8,410 nucleotides of DNA. Origin: Candidatus Margulisiibacteriota bacterium. GTDB taxonomy: Bacteria; Margulisbacteria; WOR-1; O2-12-FULL-45-9; XYB2-FULL-48-7. Below the pieces are notes generated by a model. The model saw only the letters and a program-made list of their open reading frames with translations. It had not been told where the DNA came from and ran no database searches. Location: positions 1-8,410 of the forward strand of contig JAQUOB010000045.1 of the NCBI GenBank assembly GCA_028717325.1. Reading direction: 5' to 3'. Below are positions 1-6,808 of the stretch, in pieces. Numbering within the stretch: the first letter of the stretch is position 1; each line of letters starts with the position of its first letter. The position numbers were made by a program, and so were the translations under genes.

Positions 1-430
1 CAATAATCCTTCGGTCGTGATCGACCGGGAATGCTTCGATCGGGTCGGGTTGTTCGATGAGAAAATGTTTTTTGCGGCCGATTGGGACATGTGGCTGCGG
101 ATAGCCGAAAAATACGAGATAAAATACATCGCTCAGCCGTTGTCGAAATACCGCCTGATCCGCGATTACCGGCAGGCGCATCCCGGAGAAGCCGAGGCCG
201 ACTATTTGTCCGTTCTGGCCAAGGTCTGGGCCAGGAATCCCGGCCTGTCCGGCCGCTTGAAGCGGCAGGCCTTATCGGAAGTTTACACCGATATGTTTTA
301 CGTCAATTTCCGGAACAGGAAAACGGTCGCGGCCGCCCGGTCGGCCCTGGCGCTTTTCCTGACCGATCCGGGGCGGTCGGCCGCCCTGATCGGCGCGCGT
401 TTTAAGCGAAAAAAGGAGGAGAACTTTTGA
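1..430 (+). CDS. Family 2 glycosyltransferase, C-terminal part (5' end outside window)
   Basis: The reading frame is open from the first base and ends in TGA at 428-430, leaving about 142 C-terminal residues. The start of the visible protein (NNPSVVIDRECF, then VGLFDE, then ADWDMWLRIAE) matches the acceptor-side half of GT-A family 2 glycosyltransferases. There a hydrophobic stretch and GxFDE are followed by an (E/A)DWDxWLR motif carrying the catalytic-base region, and then a PLxxYR segment, seen here as PLSKYRL. The N-terminal nucleotide-binding half with its DxD motif must lie upstream. The tail of about 75 residues is basic, with no obvious long membrane segment. By family role it would transfer a sugar from a nucleotide donor to a growing glycan at the cytoplasmic face of the membrane. 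The donor and acceptor cannot be inferred. The GTG at 17 is an internal valine codon, not a start. Confidence 0.88.
   Translation, partial: NNPSVVIDRECFDRVGLFDEKMFFAADWDMWLRIAEKYEIKYIAQPLSKYRLIRDYRQAHPGEAEADYLSVLAKVWARNPGLSGRLKRQALSEVYTDMFYVNFRNRKTVAAARSALALFLTDPGRSAALIGARFKRKKEENF
414..419 (+). promoter_or_regulatory. Shine-Dalgarno site AGGAGG for the LegB-type dehydratase
   Basis: A perfect AGGAGG lies inside the last codons of the upstream glycosyltransferase, seven bases before the TTG at 427. It supports TTG as the start of the dehydratase, since no ATG is suitably placed. The protein from this start reaches the Rossmann glycine motif after 12 residues, as is normal for the family. Confidence 0.8.
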
Positions 431-1419
431 TCAATTTAAAAAGCAAGAAGGTTTTGGTGACGGGGGCGGGCGGGTTTATCGGCAGCAACCTGGTGGAAGA
501 ACTGGTCAAATCGGGCGTTAGGGTCAAAGCCCTGGTCCATTACAATTCCAGCAATGACTGGGGGAACATAGAAGCGCTGCCCAAGCCGATCAGGGACGAG
601 TTGGAGATCTTTGCCGGCGATATCCGGGACGCTTTTGCCATGCAGCAGTGCGTCAAGGGCTGCAGCGTGGTTTTTCATCTGGCGGCTTTGATCGGCATAC
701 CATATTCCTACGTTGCGCCCGAGGCCTATGTCGACACCAACATTAAGGGCACGCTGAACATGCTGCAGGCCGCTCTGGCCAATAATGTGGAGAAATTTGT
801 CCAGACCTCGACCAGCGAAACCTACGGCACGGCCATTTACACGCCGATCGACGAGAAACATCCCCTGCAGGGGCAGTCACCTTATTCCGCCAGCAAGATC
901 GGGGCCGACAAGATCGCCGAAAGCTATCATTTGTCTTTCGGTCTGCCGGTTGCCACGATCAGGCCGTTCAATACCTACGGCATCCGACAGTCGGCCCGGG
1001 CGGTCATACCGACGATCATCGCGCAGGCCCTGACCAAAGATAAGATCAAACTCGGCTCGCTGACCCCGGTCAGGGACCTGACTTTTGTCAAAGACACGGT
1101 GCGGGGTTTCATCAAGATAGCCGAAGCCGACAGCTCGGTCGGCGAAGTTATCAACATCGGTTCCGGCTTCGGGATCACCATCAAAGAGCTGGTCGATAAG
1201 ATACTGGCGATCGTCGGCCAGCAGGTCGAAGTCGTCTGCGACGAGGCGCGGGTGCGGCCGGAAAAAAGCGAAGTCAGGCAGTTGATCGCCGATAACCGCA
1301 AAGCCGGGAAGCTGGTGGGCTGGCAGCCGGGCCTTTCGCTGGAGGCGGGACTGGGACAGACCGTCGAATGGCTGAGAGAAAATATCAAGAGCTATAAAGC
1401 CGATCTCTATAATGTTTAA
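427..1419 (+). CDS. legB: LegB-type NAD-dependent sugar-nucleotide 4,6-dehydratase
   Basis: This is a 330-residue extended short-chain dehydrogenase/reductase. The NAD-binding motif GAGGFIG is at residues 13-19. The active site shows STSETYG (128-134), with Ser130-Glu131 in the position of the Asp/Ser-Glu pair used by 4,6-dehydratases, and Y153-x3-K157. Several stretches are typical of LegB proteins: HYNSSNDWG near residue 38, HLAALIGIPYSY (84-95), YVDTNIKGTLN (101-111), RPFNTYGIRQSARAVIPTII (179-198) and RPEKSEV (277-283). In Campylobacter, LegB converts GDP-GlcNAc to the 4-keto-6-deoxy sugar for legionaminic acid. Here the usual LegC aminotransferase is not next door; a nucleotidyltransferase and a reductase-like SDR follow, so the end product may differ. 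Translation starts at TTG, which overlaps the upstream TGA (TTGA). Family membership is solid; the nucleotide and sugar are inferred. Confidence 0.85.
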   Translation: MINLKSKKVLVTGAGGFIGSNLVEELVKSGVRVKALVHYNSSNDWGNIEALPKPIRDELEIFAGDIRDAFAMQQCVKGCSVVFHLAALIGIPYSYVAPEAYVDTNIKGTLNMLQAALANNVEKFVQTSTSETYGTAIYTPIDEKHPLQGQSPYSASKIGADKIAESYHLSFGLPVATIRPFNTYGIRQSARAVIPTIIAQALTKDKIKLGSLTPVRDLTFVKDTVRGFIKIAEADSSVGEVINIGSGFGITIKELVDKILAIVGQQVEVVCDEARVRPEKSEVRQLIADNRKAGKLVGWQPGLSLEAGLGQTVEWLRENIKSYKADLYNV

Positions 1420-1424
1420 AGGAG
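1418..1424 (+). promoter_or_regulatory. Shine-Dalgarno site AAAGGAG for the nucleotidyltransferase
   Basis: AAAGGAG overlaps the TAA stop of the dehydratase gene (1417-1419) and lies seven bases upstream of the ATG at 1432. This arrangement favours translational coupling within one transcript. Confidence 0.75.
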
Positions 1425-1431
1425 TAAAAGC

Positions 1432-2133
1432 ATGAAAGTAGTAATTTTGGCCGGCGGCAAGGGGACCAGGCTCGCGCCCTACACGTCGGTTTTCCCGAAG
1501 CCGCTGATGCCGATCGGAGAGGTGCCGATACTCCAGCTGGTCATCGAGCGTTTGAAGAAATTCGGCCTGACCGATATCACTCTGGCGGTGGGCTACCTGG
1601 CCGAACTGATGGAGTCGTTCTTCGGGGACGGCAGTAAATTCGGCGTCAAGATCAAATACTCCAGGGAAAAACAGCCGCTGGGCACCGCCGGCCCCCTCAA
1701 GCTGATTGACGATCTGGGCGGCGGGCCGTTCCTGGTCATGAACGGCGACATCCTGACCACGCTGGATTTCGGCGAGCTGATCGACGCGCACAAAAAAAAC
1801 AAAGCGTCGGCGACGATCGCGACCCACCAGCGGACGGTAGACATAGATTTTGGCGTGATCAAGAGCGACCCCCGGGGCCGGCTCCTCGAATATATTGAAA
1901 AACCTCAGCACGACTACCGCGTCAGCATGGGGATCAACATTTTCGAGCCGGAAGTCCTGTCTTTTTTTGAACGGGGCGACAAGATCGATGTGCCCGACCT
2001 GATCTCACTGCTGGTCAAAAAAGAAAAGACCGTTAACTGTTACATGTTCGATGGTTACTGGCTGGATATCGGGCGGCACTCCGATTATGAAAAAGCGATG
2101 CTCGAATTCGATCAGATGAAGGATAAATTCTAG
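1432..2133 (+). CDS. Sugar-1-phosphate nucleotidyltransferase (short, catalytic domain only)
   Basis: The 233-residue protein is a single nucleotidyltransferase domain. It shows LAGGKGTRL (6-14) for nucleotide triphosphate binding, PKPLMPIG (22-29), LGTAGPL (83-89), MNGD (103-106) with the metal-binding Asp106, EKP (156-158) for the sugar phosphate, and WLDIGR (210-215) with the second metal aspartate. Such enzymes join an NTP and a hexose-1-phosphate to make an NDP-sugar and pyrophosphate in the cytoplasm. The sequence looks closest to the mannose-1-phosphate guanylyltransferase / glucose-1-phosphate thymidylyltransferase group, but neither base nor sugar can be fixed from motifs. The left-handed beta-helix acyltransferase or mannose-6-phosphate isomerase domains of longer relatives are absent, as are the CBS domains of Campylobacter PtmE. 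Its position directly after the LegB-type gene suggests that it supplies the dehydratase substrate. This is inference. Confidence 0.85.
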   Translation: MKVVILAGGKGTRLAPYTSVFPKPLMPIGEVPILQLVIERLKKFGLTDITLAVGYLAELMESFFGDGSKFGVKIKYSREKQPLGTAGPLKLIDDLGGGPFLVMNGDILTTLDFGELIDAHKKNKASATIATHQRTVDIDFGVIKSDPRGRLLEYIEKPQHDYRVSMGINIFEPEVLSFFERGDKIDVPDLISLLVKKEKTVNCYMFDGYWLDIGRHSDYEKAMLEFDQMKDKF

Positions 2134-3060
2134 ATGAAGGTCTTGATCACCGGGATCAACGGGTTTGTGGGCAGCTACCTGGCCGATCTTTCTTTAAAGA
2201 AAGGGGACGCTGTTTGGGGCCTGACGAACGATGCAGGGAATGTCGTCAACATCGGTTCGATCGCGGATAAAATAACCGTCTTGGCGGCGGATCTGAACGA
2301 TAAGCCGAAGATCAAAAGGCTGTTGGCCGAACTCCGGCCTCAAATAATCTATCATCTGGCCGGCATCAGAGGTGGCACGCTGGCCGAGTTGATCGCCGGC
2401 AACGCGTATTGTACGGCCAATTTGTTGGCTGCCTGCCTGGCGGCGGAGCTTGACGGGAGGATCGTGGTCGTTGGCTCGAGCTCCCAGTACGGAGTGGGCG
2501 GCCGGAGCAAATATACGGAAAGACGGCCGTACGATCCCAATTCCAATTACGGCATCAGCAAATGCGTTCAAGACCTGATCTGCCGTTCGTATTTGAACAA
2601 TACCGGCTTGAAGATAATCGGGGCCGTGCCGTTCAACCATGTCGGGCCCAGGGAACCCGACTCTTTGATCGCTTCGTTCATCGCCAAACAGGTGGCGGGA
2701 ATCGAAGCCGGGGATAAAACCGATACGGTCGTCCTGAAAGGGGACGCGGCTGCCGTGCGCGATTTTACCGATGTCAGGGATATCGCGGCGGCCTATTACC
2801 TGATCGCCCGAAAGGGCCGGGTCGGGCAAACATATAATGTATGCAGCGGGGAAGGGACCAGCGTGACCGCGCTGATCGATCTGTTCCGGTCGGTCAGCGG
2901 CTTAAAGTTCAAGGTCAAGGCCGTGGGCGGGGCCGGTTCGGACAATATCCAGATCGGCGACCCGGCGAAGATAGCCGCTGAATTAAAATGGCGGAGAAAA
3001 ATACCGCTCAAGAGATCGCTGGCCGATCTTTTGGTCCATTGGCGGGAAAAGCTCGGTTAA
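2134..3060 (+). CDS. SDR-family NDP-sugar reductase/epimerase, resembling GDP-4-keto-6-deoxymannose reductase
   Basis: This is a 308-residue extended SDR. It has GINGFVG (7-13) for NAD(P) binding, YHLAG (73-77), GSSSQYG (114-120), Y139-x3-K143, PFNHVGPREP (166-175) and RDFTDVRDIA (209-218). The FNHxGP and RDFTDVRD motifs are typical of the RMD group, which reduces GDP-4-keto-6-deoxymannose to GDP-rhamnose, and of nearby epimerases. The residue before YG in the SSSxYG loop is Gln118; 4,6-dehydratases such as the upstream LegB have Glu in this loop, which argues for reduction or epimerisation instead of a second dehydration. No GDP-mannose 4,6-dehydratase is in the window, so its 4-keto substrate could come from the LegB-type enzyme (inference). 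The ATG directly follows the TAG of the nucleotidyltransferase, with AAGGA at 2119-2123 as a possible ribosome site inside that gene. Confidence 0.82.
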   Translation: MKVLITGINGFVGSYLADLSLKKGDAVWGLTNDAGNVVNIGSIADKITVLAADLNDKPKIKRLLAELRPQIIYHLAGIRGGTLAELIAGNAYCTANLLAACLAAELDGRIVVVGSSSQYGVGGRSKYTERRPYDPNSNYGISKCVQDLICRSYLNNTGLKIIGAVPFNHVGPREPDSLIASFIAKQVAGIEAGDKTDTVVLKGDAAAVRDFTDVRDIAAAYYLIARKGRVGQTYNVCSGEGTSVTALIDLFRSVSGLKFKVKAVGGAGSDNIQIGDPAKIAAELKWRRKIPLKRSLADLLVHWREKLG

Positions 3061-3061
3061 A

Positions 3062-4195
3062 ATGATAAAGAATAAAATAAAATTGTGCATAATTTCCCAG
3101 GGCGGCAGCGTTCATCTGCGGCGGGCGCTGGGCTATCTGGCCGCGAGGAATTATGACGTCTATTTATTGACGGAAGAGCCGAGCGAAGTCCCCGGCATTA
3201 CGGAATTTTTGGTCAAAGACCATGTTTTTGATCTCCCCCGGCTGAGATTGGTGGCGCGACTAATATTTTACCGGCGAATGTTAAGGCGGATCAAGCCCGA
3301 CATTCTGCATATTATTTGCGTGCATCCCTATAATGCCGTGGCGGCGCTGTTGGGCTTTCATCCTTTGGTCATCACCGCCTGGGGGGCGGATATTTTGCCC
3401 GAACAAGGAGCGCTCAAGGCGTTTTCCAGCCGGTTATTGCTCCGGCTGGCGATCTATCGCGCCGACCATGTGATCGGCGTGTCCCAGGAAATTAAAAGTT
3501 TGTTAGACCAAAAGAAGAAAAAGCGAACACCCAGCCATTTAATAAAGTTCGGCGTGGACCATGAAGTGTTCAACGAAAATGAAACGGCCGGCTCGCTCGC
3601 CAAAAAAACGGGGAACGCTGACGAGATTGTCGTGTTTTGTCCGAGGGCGTTAACGCCGATATACAATATTGATGTGGTGGTCGAAGCCTTCCGGCTGGTG
3701 CTGTTAAAACACAAAAAAGCCAAGCTGGTCTTAAAGAGCTACGGGAGCGGGGACGACGCCGATTACTTGTCGGGGTTGAAGGCCAGCATCAAGAAGGCGG
3801 GAATGTCCGACAGTGTCTCGATCATTGACGGCTGGTTGACGGAAAGAGAGCTGGCGGATATTTATAAATCATCGGACCTGGTAATTTCCATCCCTTCTTC
3901 GGATGGCATGCCGACCAGCGTTTTGGAGGCAATGGCTTGCGGTGTCCCGGTCATTGCTTCCGATCTCCCGTCGATGAAAGAAATAATCGTGCCCGGGGAG
4001 AACGGTTTTCTGGTGCCGGTCAGGCAGGTCGAGAAATTAGCGTCAACTATCATCAGCTTTATTGAGAACAAGGGCAATTATAGCCAATACGGCGCCAGGT
4101 GCGCCGCTTTTACCAGACAAGAAGCCGACCATCAATTGGAAATGAAGAAGATCGAAGCTTTGTATAATAAAATAGGGGCAGAGGGAACATTATAG
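3062..4195 (+). CDS. Family 4 glycosyltransferase (GT-B fold)
   Basis: The 377-residue protein has the two-domain layout of GT4 retaining glycosyltransferases. The N-terminal acceptor domain includes the QGGSVHLRRA start (13-22) and TAWGADIL (105-112). The C-terminal donor domain begins near residue 188 with VVFCPRALTPIYN and contains SSDGMPTSVLEAMACG (279-294), VPVIASD and the NGFLVPV tail (314-320). The usual ExxxxxxxE donor motif reads Asp281-x7-Glu289. There is no signal peptide or transmembrane segment, so it is probably a cytoplasmic or membrane-peripheral enzyme of glycan assembly. Donor and acceptor are unknown. It starts one base after the preceding TAA with no convincing Shine-Dalgarno site, so reinitiation after the upstream gene is likely. 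The start of the gene is more A-rich than the genes before it. Confidence 0.88.
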   Translation: MIKNKIKLCIISQGGSVHLRRALGYLAARNYDVYLLTEEPSEVPGITEFLVKDHVFDLPRLRLVARLIFYRRMLRRIKPDILHIICVHPYNAVAALLGFHPLVITAWGADILPEQGALKAFSSRLLLRLAIYRADHVIGVSQEIKSLLDQKKKKRTPSHLIKFGVDHEVFNENETAGSLAKKTGNADEIVVFCPRALTPIYNIDVVVEAFRLVLLKHKKAKLVLKSYGSGDDADYLSGLKASIKKAGMSDSVSIIDGWLTERELADIYKSSDLVISIPSSDGMPTSVLEAMACGVPVIASDLPSMKEIIVPGENGFLVPVRQVEKLASTIISFIENKGNYSQYGARCAAFTRQEADHQLEMKKIEALYNKIGAEGTL

Positions 4196-4196
4196 T

Positions 4197-6194
4197 ATGT
4201 GCGGGCTAGCGGGTATTTACAGCTTGAACGGCCTTGGCGTCGATCCGCGGGACGTCAGGACGATGTGCGATCGGTTGGCGCATCGCGGCCCGGATGACGA
4301 AGGCTATGTGTTTTTCGGGCCCGAGGGCTTTAGCGTTGCCGGCGGTCAAGATACTCCGGAAACGATCTACGCCTCAAAAACGAGATATGCGCCGTCCAGG
4401 CCGATAAATCAACTGGATCAAAAATATAATTTGGCGCTGGGGCACCGGCGATTATCGATCATCGATCTGACGGCAGCCGGTCATCAGCCGATGTCAACCG
4501 GCGACGGCCTGGTCTGGGTCGTGTTTAATGGAGAAATCTACAATTACCTTGAGATCAGGAAGGAATTAGAATCGTTGGGCCATGTTTTTCACTCAACTAG
4601 CGACACGGAAGTCCTGCTTAACGCCTATTTGGAGTGGTCGACGGATTGCTTGAAGAAATTTAACGGCATGTGGTCGTTCGTTATTTATGATAAAAGACAA
4701 AATATCCTGTTCGCGGCGCGCGATCGCTTCGGGGTAAAACCGTTCTATTATTACCTGGATAACAATTATTTCGCTTTCGCTTCCGAGATAAAGGCCTTGG
4801 TCTCGCTGCCTTTCTATAAAAAAGAGATCAACGAGAAAGCGGTGTTCGCCTATCTCGTGCTGCAGGTGGAAGAGCAGGAGCCGGAGGGCTTTTTTAAGAA
4901 TATTTACGACCTGACCCCGTCGCACTATCTAATTTATGACCTCGGCCGGAAAAAGATCGCCCTGCACCGGTATTACTCTCTGGCGGTTGAAGATAACTGG
5001 GAGAAATACGACCCCCGGAATGCGTCAAGCCATGTGGAGAGCATAAGAAAACTCATATTTGACGCCGTCAAAATTCGCTTGCGCTCGGATGTCCCGGTTG
5101 GCTCGTGCCTGAGCGGCGGGCTGGACAGTTCGGCGATCGTCAGCGTGATCAATCGAATCGGCAATCATAGCGGTTTGGACCGGAATCAATACGAGCAAAA
5201 ATCTTTTACGGCGTGCTTTAATTCCTCTAAAGATGAAAGTAAATACGCTTCGAGGATCGCCGACGAGGCAAAAGCGACTTGGTACAAGGTCTTCCCGGAT
5301 GCCGCCGCGTTCCTTAACGACCTAGAATCTTTGATCTATTATCAAGATATTCCGTTCTGTAACGGGAGCACTTACGCTGAATATCGGGTCATGGGCCTGG
5401 CGCATGAACAAAAGATCAAAGTGCTGATGAACGGGCAGGGGGGCGACGAAATATTTTCGGGCTACCCGAACTATTACATGCCCTTCTTTGCGGAAATATT
5501 AAAGCGGGACGGGATTTTCGAGTTTATGAGGATGATCAAGAACATCGAGAACGCCCCGGTCGATAAAAGATATATCATCACCAATCTGATAAAATCAGCT
5601 TTATCGCATTATGTGCCGTTCGAAATGTATGCTTTCCAGTTCAGGAAAAAGTATTTAATTTGTTCATACTTAAATGACGACTTTTGGCGTAAGCATATTG
5701 GTCAGCTGGTGGAGCCGCAAAAAGCCAGGTTTAAGACCCTTAACGAGATACTTGTTCACAACCTGACCAGGACTAATATGAAAACCCTGCTCCGGATGAC
5801 GGACAGGAATTCAATGCGTTTTTCCGTCGAAGTCAGATCGCCGTTCGTTGACGACATAAATCTAACCGATTACATGTTCTCCGTGCCCGCGAATTATAAA
5901 ATGCATGAGGGCTGGAGCAAGTACCTGTTAAGGGAGGCGATGGCCGGGATAATGCCCGAGGCGATCCGTTTAAGGAAAGATAAGATCGGCTTTGAAGCGC
6001 CCGATGCCCAGTGGCTCCGCCAGTTAAAAAATGAATTGAAAGGGTATCTGGGCGGCGATCTGAAAGAATATTTCAAGGCGGACAAGCTGTCGGCGGATTG
6101 GGACGGGATAATTAACGGATCGAATTTTGTGGAAAACAGCCGGGTCTGGCGCATCATTAATTTTGCTGTCTGGCGAAAGGTCTATAAGATATGA
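4197..6194 (+). CDS. asnB: AsnB-type glutamine-hydrolysing amidotransferase (asparagine synthase family)
   Basis: The 665-residue protein has both asparagine synthase domains. The N-terminal glutaminase (about 1-210) has Cys2 exposed after Met removal, HRGPDDEG (29-36), GHRRLSIIDL (82-91), FNGEIYNY (110-117) and SDTE (135-138), so the glutamine-binding set looks intact. The synthetase domain has the ATP-pyrophosphate loop SGGLDSS (306-312) and NGQGGDEIFSGY (412-423). About 36 extra residues sit between GPD and GHRRL compared with E. coli AsnB, and the whole protein is about 110 residues longer. Classical AsnB amidates aspartate. In polysaccharide loci, family members are thought to amidate sugar carboxylates such as uronic acids, and this context favours that role (inference). 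The start follows the upstream stop by one base, with AGAGGG at 4180-4185 as ribosome site. The stop overlaps the next start (ATGA), suggesting coupling to hisH. Confidence 0.9.
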   Translation: MCGLAGIYSLNGLGVDPRDVRTMCDRLAHRGPDDEGYVFFGPEGFSVAGGQDTPETIYASKTRYAPSRPINQLDQKYNLALGHRRLSIIDLTAAGHQPMSTGDGLVWVVFNGEIYNYLEIRKELESLGHVFHSTSDTEVLLNAYLEWSTDCLKKFNGMWSFVIYDKRQNILFAARDRFGVKPFYYYLDNNYFAFASEIKALVSLPFYKKEINEKAVFAYLVLQVEEQEPEGFFKNIYDLTPSHYLIYDLGRKKIALHRYYSLAVEDNWEKYDPRNASSHVESIRKLIFDAVKIRLRSDVPVGSCLSGGLDSSAIVSVINRIGNHSGLDRNQYEQKSFTACFNSSKDESKYASRIADEAKATWYKVFPDAAAFLNDLESLIYYQDIPFCNGSTYAEYRVMGLAHEQKIKVLMNGQGGDEIFSGYPNYYMPFFAEILKRDGIFEFMRMIKNIENAPVDKRYIITNLIKSALSHYVPFEMYAFQFRKKYLICSYLNDDFWRKHIGQLVEPQKARFKTLNEILVHNLTRTNMKTLLRMTDRNSMRFSVEVRSPFVDDINLTDYMFSVPANYKMHEGWSKYLLREAMAGIMPEAIRLRKDKIGFEAPDAQWLRQLKNELKGYLGGDLKEYFKADKLSADWDGIINGSNFVENSRVWRIINFAVWRKVYKI

Positions 6195-6808
6195 TAGTCA
6201 TTGTCGATTACGGACTGGGTAATCTCGGCTCGATCCTCAACATGCTGAAAAAGATCGGCGCCGAGGCCCGGATCTCGTCCGACGTTTCCGTGATCGAAAA
6301 GGCGGATAAGTTGATCCTGCCGGGTGTTGGCGCCTTTGATAACGGCATGCGTAACATCAATGATTTGGGCTTGCTTGGGGTCCTCGAACAGAAAGCGCTT
6401 AAAGAGAACGTCCCGGTCCTGGGTATCTGTCTGGGCATGCAGTTATTGACGGCTAAGAGCGAAGAAGGGGAGCGGCCGGGGCTTGGCTGGGTCGAGGCGA
6501 AGACGGTCCGTTTTAAATTTGATGACGATTCAAGCAAGGGCCTCAAGGTCCCGCACATGGGCTGGAACAATATCTGTCGTGTCAAAAATAACCCGCTGTT
6601 CTCCGGCGAAAATGATGAGAGGTTCTATTTTGTGCACTCTTATCATGTCGTCTGCCACGACAAAGAGAATGTCATTTCATTAACGAAATATGGGTATGAT
6701 TTTGTTTCCGGTTTTCAAAAGGACAATATTTACGGGGTGCAGTTCCATCCGGAGAAGAGCCATAAATATGGGATGCGTTTATTAAGGAACTTTGCCGAAC
6801 TATGCTGA
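6191..6808 (+). CDS. hisH: HisH-type glutaminase subunit, predicted ammonia source for sugar amidination
   Basis: This is a 205-residue class I glutamine amidotransferase of the HisH family. Visible motifs are VDYGLGNLGS (5-14), LPGVGAF (43-49) with the oxyanion-strand PGVG, GICLGMQLL (78-86) with nucleophile Cys80, PHMGWNN (121-127), VHSYH (148-152) and QFHPEKS (184-190) with His186 and Glu188. The Cys-His-Glu triad is therefore intact, and length is normal for HisH. In histidine synthesis HisH feeds ammonia to HisF. In LPS and flagellin loci a second HisH-HisF pair feeds the WbpG/PseA sugar amidotransferases, and a gene of that type lies just beyond hisF here. No hisA or other histidine gene is adjacent. 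The ATG overlaps the asnB stop by four bases and its own stop overlaps hisF by seven. AAAGG at 6176-6180 is a modest ribosome site. Confidence 0.92.
   Translation: MIVIVDYGLGNLGSILNMLKKIGAEARISSDVSVIEKADKLILPGVGAFDNGMRNINDLGLLGVLEQKALKENVPVLGICLGMQLLTAKSEEGERPGLGWVEAKTVRFKFDDDSSKGLKVPHMGWNNICRVKNNPLFSGENDERFYFVHSYHVVCHDKENVISLTKYGYDFVSGFQKDNIYGVQFHPEKSHKYGMRLLRNFAELC

Noticed and set aside
17..430. The first gene as a complete 137-residue protein starting at GTG 17
   Set aside because: The frame is open upstream of this codon, no ribosome site precedes it, and the protein lacks the N-terminal half of a family 2 glycosyltransferase. It is a fragment cut by the window edge.
877..1911. A 344-codon open frame on the minus strand spanning the dehydratase and nucleotidyltransferase genes
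   Set aside because: It runs antisense across two well-supported genes, has no recognisable domain and is rich in Arg, Asp, Gln and Pro as expected of a shadow frame.
1432..2133. Campylobacter-type PtmE (GlcN-1-P guanylyltransferase of the legionaminic acid route)
   Set aside because: The protein has only the catalytic domain of 233 residues and no CBS domains, so the specific name is not supported despite the LegB-type neighbour.
2194..2829. A 211-codon minus-strand frame inside the RMD-like SDR gene
   Set aside because: It is wholly antisense to a gene with clear SDR motifs and has no coherent protein signature.
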